Positions 45,682-54,642 of a DNA stretch of 64,000 nucleotides are shown here, piece by piece. The stretch lies in contig JBFXKW010000014.1 of the NCBI GenBank assembly GCA_050173345.1, positions 9,202-73,201 of the forward strand. The letters run 5' to 3'. The stretch comes from SHWC01 sp050173345 (GTDB taxonomy: Bacteria; Pseudomonadota; Alphaproteobacteria; UBA828). Every line of letters begins with the position of its first letter. Within the stretch, counting starts at the first letter, position 1. Position numbers and translations under genes: made by a program. The notes below the pieces were generated by a model, which was not told the origin of the DNA, ran no database searches, and saw only the letters and a program-made list of their open reading frames with translations.

Positions 45682-47448
45682 CTACGCCACGCTCTTCCGC
45701 ATCTCTCTCCGCCGTGCCTCGGTCGCGGCCTCGTCGAGCGAGAGGTCCTGGCGCAGCACCACGCCGTAGGCGTCGAAGGCGTAGTCGCGGGTGTAGAAGC
45801 CGTCGAGCACGTCGTCGTGCACCTTCTCGGGCGCCCGTTCCAGCGGGTCGCCATAGCCGCCGCCGTTCGGCGAATAGATCGCGATGCAGTCTCCCGGCGT
45901 GGTCTGCAGGCTTGAGAACTTCGCCGGCATCGGGCGCGTCTCGTCCGGCTTCGCCGCGTTCCAGACCTCGACCTTGCCGCCGGCGCCGGCATGCCCGCCC
46001 ATGAAGCCCCAGGGCGCGTCGTCGTGCCGGTCGCACTCGTGCGTCATGGAGCCGTTGCCGAGAAAGCGCTGCACCTTGACCACGCCGAGCCCGCCGCGGA
46101 ACTTGCCCGCGCCCGAGCACACATCGTCCCTCAGCTCGTAGCGGTCGCAGATCAGCGGCAGGTGCATCGCCAGATCCTCGACCGGGTTGTTGCGCGTGTT
46201 GCGCATCAGCTCGTCGATCGAATCCGGCCCGTCCGAATGCGGCCGGCCGCCATAGGCGCCTTCGTTCACTTCGAGGAAGACCCAGTAGTCGCCGCTCGGG
46301 CGCACGCCCGAATAGGCCGCGAAGGAGAGCGTCGCCGAGCTGCCCGCGACCACGCGCTCGGGGATCACCGGCGCGAGTGCCTTGATGATGAGGTCGACGA
46401 TACGCTGGATCTGGCCGAAGCGCGCCTCGGCCGCGACCGGGAAGATCGGGTTGAAGATCGAGCCTTCGGGCGCGATCACCTGGATCGGGCGGAACGAGCC
46501 CTCGTTCTGTGGCACGTATTCCTGGGTCGTCGCGGTGTCGAGCAGCAGCGCGCGGAACGCGAAATAGCACGCCACCTTGGTCGAGCCCTCGAACGGCACG
46601 TTGAAGGCGGTCGGCACCTGGGGCGAGGAGCCGGTCAGGTCCACCTCCGCCGTGTCGCCCTTGATGCGCACCGTGACCTTGACCGGCAGCGGCTTGCCGC
46701 GGGTGCGGCCGTCATCGTCGAGGAAGCCCTCGGCGACGTATTCACCGTCCGGGATTTCCGAGATGCGCTTCCTGAGCATGGTCTCGGAATAGTCCATGAG
46801 CTGGCGCGTTGCCTGCTCGACGATCGGCTTGCCATAGTCCGCGATCAGCTCCTTGAAGCGGCGCACGCCGAGCCTCGCCGAGGCGATCTGCGCCTCGAGG
46901 TCGCCCATCACCAGCGAGGGCACCCGCGTGTTGGTCTCGATGAACTGCCAGAGCGCGCGGTTGAGCTTGCCCTCTTCGTAGAGCTTGACGCCCTTGAACA
47001 GCATGCCCTCGGCATAGACGTCCGGCACGTCGATGATCAGGCCGGGCGTCGCCGCGCCGATGTCGACATGGTGCGCGGTGTTGCCCGAGAAGCCGACCAG
47101 CTCGCCCTCGAAGAACACCGGCGCGATCACCGCGATGTCGGGCGAATGGCTGGCGCCGTAATAGGGGTGGTTGTGGAGGACGATGTCGCCCTCCTTCCAG
47201 GGGTCGTGCAGCGTCTTCTCGATGCCGCGCAAATAGGCCGGGATCGAGCCGATGTGCATCGGCGTCGAATCGGATTCGCAGAGCGTGTTGAAGTCCTTGT
47301 CGAACAGGCCGGCGCCCAGGTCCTCGGACTCGCGGATGATCGAGGAGTAGGACATGCGATAGAGGACGTGCGCCATCTCCTTGGCGATGGTGTCGAGCGC
47401 GCCCCCGATGACCTGGAGCGTGATCGGATCGATGGCGTTCGGAATCAT
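45682..47448 (-). CDS. hyuB: Hydantoinase/oxoprolinase family protein, subunit B
   Basis: HyuB-type subunit (588 aa) of an ATP-dependent hydantoinase/5-oxoprolinase-like enzyme, cytoplasmic. Start MIPNAIDPITLQVIGGALD is a family signature; SYSSIIRESEDLGAGLFD, HNHPYYGASHSPDIAVIAP, GNTAHHVDIG and FNVPFEGSTKVACYFAFR follow in the usual order, with NGGGYGDPLER near the end. It starts 5 bases after the hyuA stop. The pair would open a cyclic amide (N-methylhydantoin, oxoproline or similar); the exact substrate cannot be set from sequence. Confidence 0.93.
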   Translation of the reverse strand: MIPNAIDPITLQVIGGALDTIAKEMAHVLYRMSYSSIIRESEDLGAGLFDKDFNTLCESDSTPMHIGSIPAYLRGIEKTLHDPWKEGDIVLHNHPYYGASHSPDIAVIAPVFFEGELVGFSGNTAHHVDIGAATPGLIIDVPDVYAEGMLFKGVKLYEEGKLNRALWQFIETNTRVPSLVMGDLEAQIASARLGVRRFKELIADYGKPIVEQATRQLMDYSETMLRKRISEIPDGEYVAEGFLDDDGRTRGKPLPVKVTVRIKGDTAEVDLTGSSPQVPTAFNVPFEGSTKVACYFAFRALLLDTATTQEYVPQNEGSFRPIQVIAPEGSIFNPIFPVAAEARFGQIQRIVDLIIKALAPVIPERVVAGSSATLSFAAYSGVRPSGDYWVFLEVNEGAYGGRPHSDGPDSIDELMRNTRNNPVEDLAMHLPLICDRYELRDDVCSGAGKFRGGLGVVKVQRFLGNGSMTHECDRHDDAPWGFMGGHAGAGGKVEVWNAAKPDETRPMPAKFSSLQTTPGDCIAIYSPNGGGYGDPLERAPEKVHDDVLDGFYTRDYAFDAYGVVLRQDLSLDEAATEARRREMRKSVA

Positions 47449-47453
47449 GGCGG

Positions 47454-49541
47454 TCAGGTCCTCTCGCGAACGTGGAGATTGCCGGACGGATGGATGCTAG
47501 CCAGCCACCCGGGCGGGATCAACGTGGTGGAATCGGTCTGCACCACGACGGCCGGGCCGTCGATGGTCTGGCCGGCCTTGAGCTTGGCCCGTGCATAGCG
47601 CGGCGTCTCGTGCGCCGCGCCGTCGTCGAACACGGTGCGCCGCGTGAAGAGCACGGCCTCCTCGGGGTCGGCGCCGTTCGCGTCGGGCAGCCGCGGCCAG
47701 GCGACCGGCTCCTCCGGCACGCGCGCCACCACGCGCAGCGTGATCAGCTCGACATCCTGCTCCTCGAAGGCATGGCCGTAGACCTGGCGATGCTCCTTGT
47801 GGAAGTTGTCGATGACGACCTTGCGGTTGTCGAGCGTCAGGGTCTCGGCCGGCAGCGCGGCGCGCAGCTCGAAGCCCTGGCCGACATAGCGGCATTCGGC
47901 GATGCGCGTGAAGTGGCGCTGCGCCGCCGGCACGCCGTCGGCCTCGAGCGCGGCGTTCGCCTGCGCCATCAATTCGTCGAGCCGGCCGTTGATGCGGTCG
48001 AGCGCGGCCTGGTCCGCCTGGGTGAGCACCGCGAGCGAGGAGCGGGTGAACTCGTACTGCATGTCGGTCGCGAGCAGGCCGATCGCCGCGTGGATGCCGG
48101 GCGCCGGCGGCACGATCACCTCCTTGGCCGAGACCGTCTTGGCGAGCGCGGTGCCGTGCAGCGGCCCGGCGCCGCCGAACGGCATCAGCGCGTAGCGCCG
48201 CGGGTCGATGCCCTTGGCGACCGAGTTGGCGCGGATCGAGAGCGCCATGTTCGAGTTGACCACGCGGATGATGCCGAGCGCGGCCTCGATGACGCTGACG
48301 CCGAGCCGCGGGCAGAGCTTGGTCTCGATCGCCTTGCGCGCGAGCGCCGGGTCGATCTTGAGGCCGCCGCCGAGGAAGTGCTCCGGGTCGAGCCGGCCGA
48401 GCACGACCTGGGCGTCGGTCACGGTCGGCTCCTCGCCGCCGCGGCCATAGCAGGCCGGGCCCGGATCGGCGCCGGCCGAGCGCGGGCCGACGCGGAACGC
48501 GCCGCCCTCGTCCATATAGGCGATCGAGCCGCCGCCCGCGCCGATGGTGTCGATGTCGAGCATGGGCGCGAGCACGGGATAGCCGTTGACCTGGGTGTCG
48601 CGCGGGTTCATCACGCGCAACCGTCCGTCCGGGATCACGCTGATGTCGGCCGAGGTGCCGCCGATGTCGACCGTGATCGCGTTGCGCTCGCCCGACATCT
48701 CGGCGGCCCAGCGCCCGCCGATCACGCCGCCGGCCGGCCCCGACATCAGGATGGTGGCGGCGTGCTCGGCCGCGTTGTCGAGGTTGGTGACGCCGCCGTT
48801 CGACTGCATGACGCGGATCTGTGCGCCGATGCCCTCGGCGCGCAGCGCGGCTTCGAGCCGCTTCAGATAGCGCGCCGCGCGCGGCCCGACGAAGGCGTTC
48901 ATCGCGGTGGTCGAGAAGCGCTCGTATTCGCGGATGACGTCGACGACCTCGTGCGAGCCCGCGACGTAGAGCCCGGGCAGGGCTTCCCGCACGATCGCCT
49001 TGGCGCGCTTCTCGTGCGCGTTGTTGAGGAACGAGAACAGGAAGCAGATGATCACCGCCTCGACGCCGCGCGATTTCAGGAGCGCCGCGGCCTCGCGCAC
49101 CTCGTCCTCGGCGAGCGGCGTCACGATCTCGCCGGAGGGCGGCAGGATGCGCTCGGTGATGGGGATGCGGTTGCGCCGCTTGACCAGCGGCTTCGACTGC
49201 CAGGGCACGTCGAACTGCATGGAGAAGTTGTGCGGCCGCTTGTGCCGTGCCGTGTGCAGGATGTCGCGGAAGCCGCGGGTCGTCAGCATGCCGACCTCGG
49301 CGCCGTCATATTCGAGCACGGTGTTGGTGGCGATCGTGGTGCCGTGCACGATGAGGCTCACCTCGGCGGGCGCGATGCCGCCGATCTCGCACAGTTCGAG
49401 CACGCCCTTGAGCACGCCTTCCGACTGGTCGTGCGGCGTGCTCGGCACCTTGTGGACGAAGACCTTGCGGCCCGGCCCCTCGCCGCTCTCCAGGATCAGG
49501 TCAGTAAAGGTGCCGCCGACATCAACGCCGATCTTCGCCAT
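47454..49541 (-). CDS. hyuA: Hydantoinase/oxoprolinase family protein, subunit A
   Basis: HyuA-type ATP-binding subunit (695 aa) of the ASKHA superfamily. Phosphate-binding motif VDVGGTFTDLIL at the N-terminus, HGTTIATNTVLEYDGA, the second ATPase motif ITVDIGGTSADISV, GAGGGSIAYMDEGG and MPFGGAGPLHGTALA are intact. GGGGAGACG precedes the ATG. It heads a two-gene operon. The cyclic-amide chemistry would fit a nitrogen-scavenging theme shared with the neighbouring amide island, but this link is inference. Confidence 0.94.
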   Translation of the reverse strand: MAKIGVDVGGTFTDLILESGEGPGRKVFVHKVPSTPHDQSEGVLKGVLELCEIGGIAPAEVSLIVHGTTIATNTVLEYDGAEVGMLTTRGFRDILHTARHKRPHNFSMQFDVPWQSKPLVKRRNRIPITERILPPSGEIVTPLAEDEVREAAALLKSRGVEAVIICFLFSFLNNAHEKRAKAIVREALPGLYVAGSHEVVDVIREYERFSTTAMNAFVGPRAARYLKRLEAALRAEGIGAQIRVMQSNGGVTNLDNAAEHAATILMSGPAGGVIGGRWAAEMSGERNAITVDIGGTSADISVIPDGRLRVMNPRDTQVNGYPVLAPMLDIDTIGAGGGSIAYMDEGGAFRVGPRSAGADPGPACYGRGGEEPTVTDAQVVLGRLDPEHFLGGGLKIDPALARKAIETKLCPRLGVSVIEAALGIIRVVNSNMALSIRANSVAKGIDPRRYALMPFGGAGPLHGTALAKTVSAKEVIVPPAPGIHAAIGLLATDMQYEFTRSSLAVLTQADQAALDRINGRLDELMAQANAALEADGVPAAQRHFTRIAECRYVGQGFELRAALPAETLTLDNRKVVIDNFHKEHRQVYGHAFEEQDVELITLRVVARVPEEPVAWPRLPDANGADPEEAVLFTRRTVFDDGAAHETPRYARAKLKAGQTIDGPAVVVQTDSTTLIPPGWLASIHPSGNLHVRERT

Positions 49542-49738
49542 CGTCTCCCCTCATCATCCGCCCCGCCTGCGGCGGGCACGATAGGCCGGCCGCCGCGGGC
49601 CGGCAACCCACCGCCGGGCGTGCCGAGCGGCCGGAGCCCGGCTAGAATGGTGGGACGGCGGCGCCAAATGCCGCGCGTCCGGGATGGAGGCAGGGATCGA
49701 GGGAAGATGATCGGCTGAGCAACGTCAACGGAGGGGGG

Positions 49739-50470
49739 ATGGCCATGAGGCGCTTGGTATTCGCGTTTGCAATGATCGGCCTCGTCGCGCTGGCCGGCTG
49801 CAACGGCGGAAGCCCGTTCAGCGACACCGTCACGTTCCGCTACAAGTTCGCGGAGCAGCTTCAGCCCGACCGGTACCATGTGCAGGTGCTGCGAGGCGCG
49901 CTCGACCCAGCCAATTGCGCCAACCAGGTCGAGGACATCATGCGGCTCGACCAGATCGCCGTCACGGTCCAGCGGCTCGGTATCGACAGCCTGATCAACA
50001 TCTGCCACGACCGCTTCACCGTCGATGTCGAGGCGGTGCGGAACATCGATCCGCATTACGCCATGCTCGAGTTCTATCCGCTCGCGAACACGAGCGAGCG
50101 GCGCCTGCAGCTATTCGTCAATCTTGTCGCTACGGGAAACACTTTTCCGGTGCCGAGCCTGCTCGCCGTCCAGACCAACGGCGCGGCGGTCGTGGGCGTC
50201 AAGACGACGGACGGCTTCGCCGAGATAAGTTTCGGCTCGAACGGGCCGACCTATCGCTGCGACGGGCAGGCCGGCGAGGATTTCTGGGACGAGCACATCA
50301 TCGACCCGGCAACCGACACCTTCTTCGAGTTCACGCTGAACTCCTACGACCCGAACGCGCGGCGCGCTTCGGCCGAGTTCCAGTGCCTGGCGCGCAACAC
50401 GACCGACCCGTCGGACAACCGGTTGATGCTGGTCATGATCGGCGTGGCCTTCATGCCGACCGAAAACTGA
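49739..50470 (+). CDS. Hypothetical lipoprotein, 243 aa
   Basis: A lipoprotein signal peptide (MAMRRLVFAFAMIGLVALAGC; lipobox LAGC with Cys21) is preceded by GGAGGGGGG. The mature part is polar with four further cysteines (NCANQ, INICHD, YRCDGQ, EFQCLA), probably in disulfides, and alternating beta-type segments. I do not recognise the family. An ATG two codons later is an alternative start. It diverges from hyuA and converges on a small acidic gene. Confidence 0.75.
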   Translation: MAMRRLVFAFAMIGLVALAGCNGGSPFSDTVTFRYKFAEQLQPDRYHVQVLRGALDPANCANQVEDIMRLDQIAVTVQRLGIDSLINICHDRFTVDVEAVRNIDPHYAMLEFYPLANTSERRLQLFVNLVATGNTFPVPSLLAVQTNGAAVVGVKTTDGFAEISFGSNGPTYRCDGQAGEDFWDEHIIDPATDTFFEFTLNSYDPNARRASAEFQCLARNTTDPSDNRLMLVMIGVAFMPTEN

Positions 50471-50488
50471 CGGCGGCACAAACGCAAA

Positions 50489-50517
50489 CGCGCGCCGGCC
50501 GGACTGGCGGGCGCGCG
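50489..50517. terminator. Hairpin between convergent genes
   Basis: CGCGCGCC / GGCGCGCG stem with an inner GCC/GGC pairing, sitting in the 69-base gap between two convergent stops. It has no clear T-run on either side, so terminator function is only likely. Confidence 0.5.
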
Positions 50518-50539
50518 CGGGTCAGGGTAACGAGGTAGC

Positions 50540-50899
50540 TTACGTGCTTTCGGGCAGGACGAGCAGCTTCGACTCGCTCGGATAGAAGATGGTGATGCCG
50601 CTGTCGAAGGTGGCGAACGAATAGCCGTTCACGTCCAGCCCGCTCGCCGTGATGTGGACATCGGCGATGCCCTGGTCCGAGACATGGTCGTGGGTGACGA
50701 TAGCGAAGCCCTCGCCCACATCGTCCATCAGGACGACCTCGCCGCCGGAATCCGGCAGCAGCTCGTCCATGCGGAGGATCAGGTAGCTGTCCTCGGCGGG
50801 CAGGGCCGAGACCTGCGAGCCGTTCTCGACCGCCGCGAGGTTCTCGCTTCCGCTGGTGTCGATCAGCGCGCTGCCGATCAGGTTGAGGTCGTCGTCCAT
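50540..50899 (-). CDS. Hypothetical small acidic protein, 119 aa
   Basis: An acidic, Ser/Leu/Asp-rich protein (MDDDLNLIGSALIDTSG) with no signal peptide, membrane helix or cysteine. The composition (many Asp, Glu, Ser, Gly; one Arg and one Lys) and beta-type C-terminal half (GLDVNGYSFATFDSGITIFY) resemble type I secretion substrates or surface-associated proteins more than housekeeping proteins. No family recognised. A short hairpin (CCCCG-CTA-CGGGG on its strand) lies in its 5' leader. Confidence 0.6.
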   Translation of the reverse strand: MDDDLNLIGSALIDTSGSENLAAVENGSQVSALPAEDSYLILRMDELLPDSGGEVVLMDDVGEGFAIVTHDHVSDQGIADVHITASGLDVNGYSFATFDSGITIFYPSESKLLVLPEST

Positions 50900-51238
50900 G
50901 GTCGTCCCGTCTTCCCGTTCACCCCGTAGCGGGGCGTTTTCTTATGGTCTCTTCGCCTAAAATGCCCCCTGACGGGCCAATCGTCAATATTGCCTGCGGC
51001 ATGGGGGTGTTGCCATGCGTCGGCCGGGAGCGAGGAATCCTATGCCCGCAGGCTTGCGCCGGCCGCTCGGAAAGCCGTGACAGGGCCAGGGTTCAGAGTC
51101 CGATAGAATTGTCACCGGATAGCACAATCTTTGGTGAACATTTGTTAACCATTTTACTGGTCAGATAGGGGCCACAAGAACGCGGGCGGCGGAAAGCCGC
51201 CCAAGCATGCGGTGGAACCAACCTCTGGAAGGCAAAAT
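50900..51238. other. AT-richer intergenic region between divergent small genes
   Basis: About 340 bases with lower G+C than the surroundings and no credible gene. It holds the leader hairpin near 50925, and TTAACCAT (51146-51153), an exact match to the CtrA half-site reported in Caulobacter, about 90 bases before the small membrane-protein gene. GGAAGG precedes the ATG at 51239. No clear -35/-10 pair was found. Confidence 0.45.
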
Positions 51239-51394
51239 ATGGCGCATACGCTGGGAAGACGCAGGCAATTCCTGTTTCGGCGGCCCAAGCGTCGGGCGGC
51301 TCGGGCCGGCATGGCGGTCAGCCTCATGCTGGTGGTTGCGGTCGGCGTCGCGCTGGCCGTCGTGGTCAGCCAGATCAGCCACGCGGCGAGCTGA
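51239..51394 (+). CDS. Small single-helix membrane protein, 51 aa
   Basis: Reading frame MAHTLGRRRQFLFRRPKRRA, with a strongly basic N-terminus (nine Arg/Lys in 20 residues) and one membrane helix (AVSLMLVVAVGVALAVVVS, about 26-44). GGAAGG lies 8 bases upstream. The positive N-terminus predicts it stays cytoplasmic with the short C-terminus outside. No family recognised; short length and codon bias make it plausible but unproven. Confidence 0.55.
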   Translation: MAHTLGRRRQFLFRRPKRRAARAGMAVSLMLVVAVGVALAVVVSQISHAAS

Positions 51395-51664
51395 CTCGCG
51401 AACAGACGTCTTCGAAAGACCCGGCATCGACGCGGGGCGTTGACCGGGGCGCAGCGACATTCGGTAGCCGAGCGCAGGGGCAACCTTGAGTTTCGTGGCG
51501 TTCTAGGGCTTCAGCACTAGGCTCCACGGATGATGACGGGGTTGACATCGGAAGCCGGGCCAGTCATTTGGACGCGCTTCCGTGGCTGCGACTCGGCGGA
51601 ATCAACCGCTTCGGTCCATGTAGGCCATCCGTTGCGGGCTCGAAAGGTCAAGAAAGAGGCCGGC

Positions 51665-52495
51665 ATGTTGACCGAGCGGGGGAGAGGAGGGCGCGCAGGC
51701 GCGCGCCCGTGGGGGCGCCGCCCGTGGTGGCGGGCGCTGCTCGCGGCGGCGGCCATCGTGCCGATGCTGCTCGTCGATGCCTCGGTGCCGAGCACGGCGA
51801 GCGAAAAGCTGCCCGGCATCATCGGCCATGACGATCGGCTCCCGGAGCGTTCGCTCGAACTGCCCTGGGTCGCGATCGGCCGGGTCAACCGGGAGACCGG
51901 CGGCTTCTGCACCGGCGTCCTGGTCGGGCCGCGCATGGCGCTCACGGCGGCCCATTGCGTCTGGAACCGCCGCACCCAGAACTGGTTCCCGCCCGATGTC
52001 CTCCACTTCGTAGTCGGCTGGCGGGGCGGCACGCATGTCGGCCATGCCCGCGTGACCGAGGTGCGCGCGGCACCCGGCATCACCTTCAACAAGGACGGGC
52101 ATCCGTCGCGGTTGCGCGACGACTGGGCGCTGCTGGAGCTCGACGCGAATCTCGGCGACCTGGTGGGCTCGGTGCCCATGCTGCGGGTCGCACCGAACAT
52201 CGCGGCCTCGTTCGCGAACCGGAACGATTCGATCGCCTCCGCCGGCTATAATCAGGACCGCCCGCATCTGCTCTACCGCGATGCCGGCTGCAAGCTCACC
52301 GGCGCGGTCAAGGGCGGCCACATGTTCCTGCACGATTGCGACCTGACGCGCGGCGCATCGGGCGCGCCCCTCATGGTCGAGCAGGGCGGGCGCTACGCGG
52401 TGATCGCGGTGCAGGTCGCCGTGATGCGCCAAGGCGGCCATGAGAACGGCATCGCCGTCATCCCGCCGACCGACTCGGCGCGTCCGGTCAGGTAG
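51665..52495 (+). CDS. Trypsin-like (S1 family) secreted serine protease
   Basis: Chymotrypsin-fold protease of 276 aa. After an Arg-rich start (MLTERGRGGRAGARPWG) there is a hydrophobic signal (RALLAAAAIVPMLLVDA), then a mature domain. The catalytic triad is visible: His in LTAAHCVWN, Asp in RDDWALLEL, Ser in TRGASGAPLMVE. The motif around the serine is GASGAP rather than GDSGGP, as in bacterial glutamyl-endopeptidase-like members, so oxyanion hole and specificity may differ. The ATG given follows AAAGAGG; upstream in-frame codons are not protein-like. Its 3' end overlaps the convergent TPR gene by 8 bases. Confidence 0.85.
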   Translation: MLTERGRGGRAGARPWGRRPWWRALLAAAAIVPMLLVDASVPSTASEKLPGIIGHDDRLPERSLELPWVAIGRVNRETGGFCTGVLVGPRMALTAAHCVWNRRTQNWFPPDVLHFVVGWRGGTHVGHARVTEVRAAPGITFNKDGHPSRLRDDWALLELDANLGDLVGSVPMLRVAPNIAASFANRNDSIASAGYNQDRPHLLYRDAGCKLTGAVKGGHMFLHDCDLTRGASGAPLMVEQGGRYAVIAVQVAVMRQGGHENGIAVIPPTDSARPVR

Positions 52496-54428
52496 CAAGA
52501 GCCTCCAGCGCGCGCGCCACGCGCGCCATCACCTCCGCCCAGTCGCGCGGCCGGGCCTGACGGAACAGCCGGGCGCTGCGATACCACGGGCTGTCCTCTC
52601 GCTCGAGCAGCCAGCGCCAGTCCGGCGCAAACGGCACGAGGATCCAGACCGGCCGGCCGAGCGCGCCGGCCAGATGCGCCACCGAGGTATCGACCGAGAT
52701 CGCGAGGTCGAGCGCGCCGAGCGCGGCGCCGGTTTCCGAGAAATCCGAGAGATCGGGCGCGAGATCGTCGAGCGGGCCGAACCGGCGCAAGGTCTCCAGG
52801 TCGCCGTCGCGCGGCTCCTTCTGCAGGCTGAACAGCCTGACATCGGGCACATGGAACAGCGGCTCCAGCAGCGCCGGGTCGAGCGAGCGCAGCCGGTCGT
52901 TGCCGTGCTTGGGGTTGCCGCGCCAGACCAGCCCGACGCGCAGGCCACCCGTACCGGCGCCGAGCCGCTCGCGCCAGGCCGCTGTCCGCGCCGGGTCGGC
53001 GCGCAGATAGCCGCGCGCCGCCGGAATGCGATCGAGACTCGCGTCGAGCGCGGCCGGCAGGCTGAGCAGGGGGATGTGCGAATCGAACGGCGGCAGCGCC
53101 TCGCCGCGGCCGACCGTCTCGATGCCGTCGATGCCGCCGAACATCCGCTTCAAGGCGGGCTGCACTTCGAGCACCACGTTGAAGCCGAGCGCCTTCAGCC
53201 GCGGCACGTAGCGGGCGAGCTGGATGGTGTCGCCGAGGCCCTGCTCGGCATAGACCAGCACGGTGCTGCCGGGCGGGGCGCCGCGCGTCCAGCGCGGCCT
53301 GTCGCAGGGACGCGGCCGGTCGCCCTTCGGCCGCTTGAAGCGCCATTCATAGCCGCGGAAGCCTGCGGCGAAATCGCCCTTCAGGAGTCGCGCCAAGGCG
53401 AGGTTCCAGTGCGCCTCGGCGAGGTCCGGGCGCGCCGCGATGGCGGCCTCGTTGCAGGCGATCGCCTTGTCCGCGTCGCCGGCCGCGCGCCAGCTATGGC
53501 CGAGGTTGAGCAGCGCCTCCGCATAGCCCGGCCGCTGCTCGAGGCTCTTGTTGAGGCTCGCGATGGAGTCTTCGAGGGCGCCGGCCTCGCGCAGCGCGAT
53601 GCCGAGATTGCTGTACGCCTCGGGATAGTGCGGGCGCAGCGCGACCGCGCGCTTGAGCGCTTCGATCGCCTCGGGAAACCTTCCGGCCTCGACCAGGGCA
53701 TTGCCGAGATTGTTGAACGGCTCGGCATCGTTCGGGCGCAGCTCGCCGGCGCGGCGCAGCAGCGCGATGGCCTCGGCGGTCTCGCCCTTCTCGCCCTTCT
53801 CGGTGAGGGCGACGCCGAGATTGTTCATGGCGTCGGCGAAATCCGGGTTGGCGGCGAGTGCCCGCCGGTAGAGCGGGATCGCGGCCTCGCCCCGGCCGCT
53901 CTTCTTCAGCACCAGGCCGAGATTGCTGAGCGCGTCGGGAAAGTCGGGCCGCTGATCGAGGCTTCGCCGGAAGCACGTCTCCGCCTCGGCGGTCTTGCCC
54001 TGGTGCGCCAGCGCGACGCCGAGATTGTTGTGCGCCTCCGCGTCGGTCGGGCGCAGCGCGCAGACCCGGCGGTAGAGCGCCTCGGCCTCGGCGGCGCGCC
54101 GTTGCGCGAGGCGGGCATGGGCGAGGGCGTTCAGCGCCTCGACGAAGTCGGGCCCGAGCGCGGCCGCCTTCTCGAACGCAGCGAGCGCCTCGTCGCGTTG
54201 GCCGAGCCGGTTCAGCACGATGCCGAGATTGAAGTGGGCCGCGGCGTGCTCCGGCGCCAAGGCGATGATCTTGCGGTACTTCTCGGCGGCAGCCTCGAAC
54301 CGGCCCTGCTCGACGTCGAGCGCGGCGCCGAGATCCCACGCCGCCGGGCTTGCCGGCGCCGCCGCAGCGCGCTCGGCGTGACCTTGAATCCTGGCGGGAT
54401 GATCCCCAGCTTCACGCCGATCCGGCAT
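52488..54428 (-). CDS. TPR-repeat glycosyltransferase-like protein, probable N-terminal frameshift
   Basis: A 646-aa protein with about nine tandem TPRs of 34 residues (residues about 45-360; e.g. AEAHNNLGVALAHQGKTAEA, DAMNNLGVALTEKG, AHFNLGIVLNRLGQRDEALA) followed by a GT9/OGT-like domain with VLVYAEQGLGDTIQLARY, GLVWRGNPKH and DLAISVDTSVAHLAGALGRPVWIL. Such fusions are common in alphaproteobacteria and may glycosylate surface proteins, flagellin or polysaccharide. The first about 20 codons here use poor third-base G+C, whereas another frame starting at an ATG at 54481 (RBS GAAGGA) has coding-like bias until about 54365, suggesting a one-base frameshift there. Confidence 0.85.
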   Translation of the reverse strand: MPDRREAGDHPARIQGHAERAAAAPASPAAWDLGAALDVEQGRFEAAAEKYRKIIALAPEHAAAHFNLGIVLNRLGQRDEALAAFEKAAALGPDFVEALNALAHARLAQRRAAEAEALYRRVCALRPTDAEAHNNLGVALAHQGKTAEAETCFRRSLDQRPDFPDALSNLGLVLKKSGRGEAAIPLYRRALAANPDFADAMNNLGVALTEKGEKGETAEAIALLRRAGELRPNDAEPFNNLGNALVEAGRFPEAIEALKRAVALRPHYPEAYSNLGIALREAGALEDSIASLNKSLEQRPGYAEALLNLGHSWRAAGDADKAIACNEAAIAARPDLAEAHWNLALARLLKGDFAAGFRGYEWRFKRPKGDRPRPCDRPRWTRGAPPGSTVLVYAEQGLGDTIQLARYVPRLKALGFNVVLEVQPALKRMFGGIDGIETVGRGEALPPFDSHIPLLSLPAALDASLDRIPAARGYLRADPARTAAWRERLGAGTGGLRVGLVWRGNPKHGNDRLRSLDPALLEPLFHVPDVRLFSLQKEPRDGDLETLRRFGPLDDLAPDLSDFSETGAALGALDLAISVDTSVAHLAGALGRPVWILVPFAPDWRWLLEREDSPWYRSARLFRQARPRDWAEVMARVARALEALAT

Positions 54429-54468
54429 CGCTGCGCCTCGAAGCGGTCGGCGCCGGCCATCCGGGCCT

Positions 54469-54531
54469 TAACCAACCCCATCGCGTTTCCTTCGTCTTGC
54501 CTTATAATGGCATGGTTAGCGCTTTGTTAAC
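54469..54531 (+). promoter_or_regulatory. Candidate promoter with CtrA-like motifs before the type I secretion genes
   Basis: TTAACC at 54469, a perfect TATAAT at 54503-54508, and TTAG-CGCTTTG-TTAAC at 54516-54531, one mismatch from the CtrA consensus TTAA-N7-TTAAC. The region lies between the divergent TPR gene and the secretion ATPase. Assignment to CtrA is inference from motif resemblance. Confidence 0.4.
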
Positions 54532-54642
54532 GGATTTGGGGAGAGGCTAAGGGCCGGTTTGCCGCAAAGGTGCAGCAGCCCCACGGCGCGCGCGTTAACT
54601 TCAGGGCAAATCGCGGACAGCCCATCCAAGTAGAATGGACAT

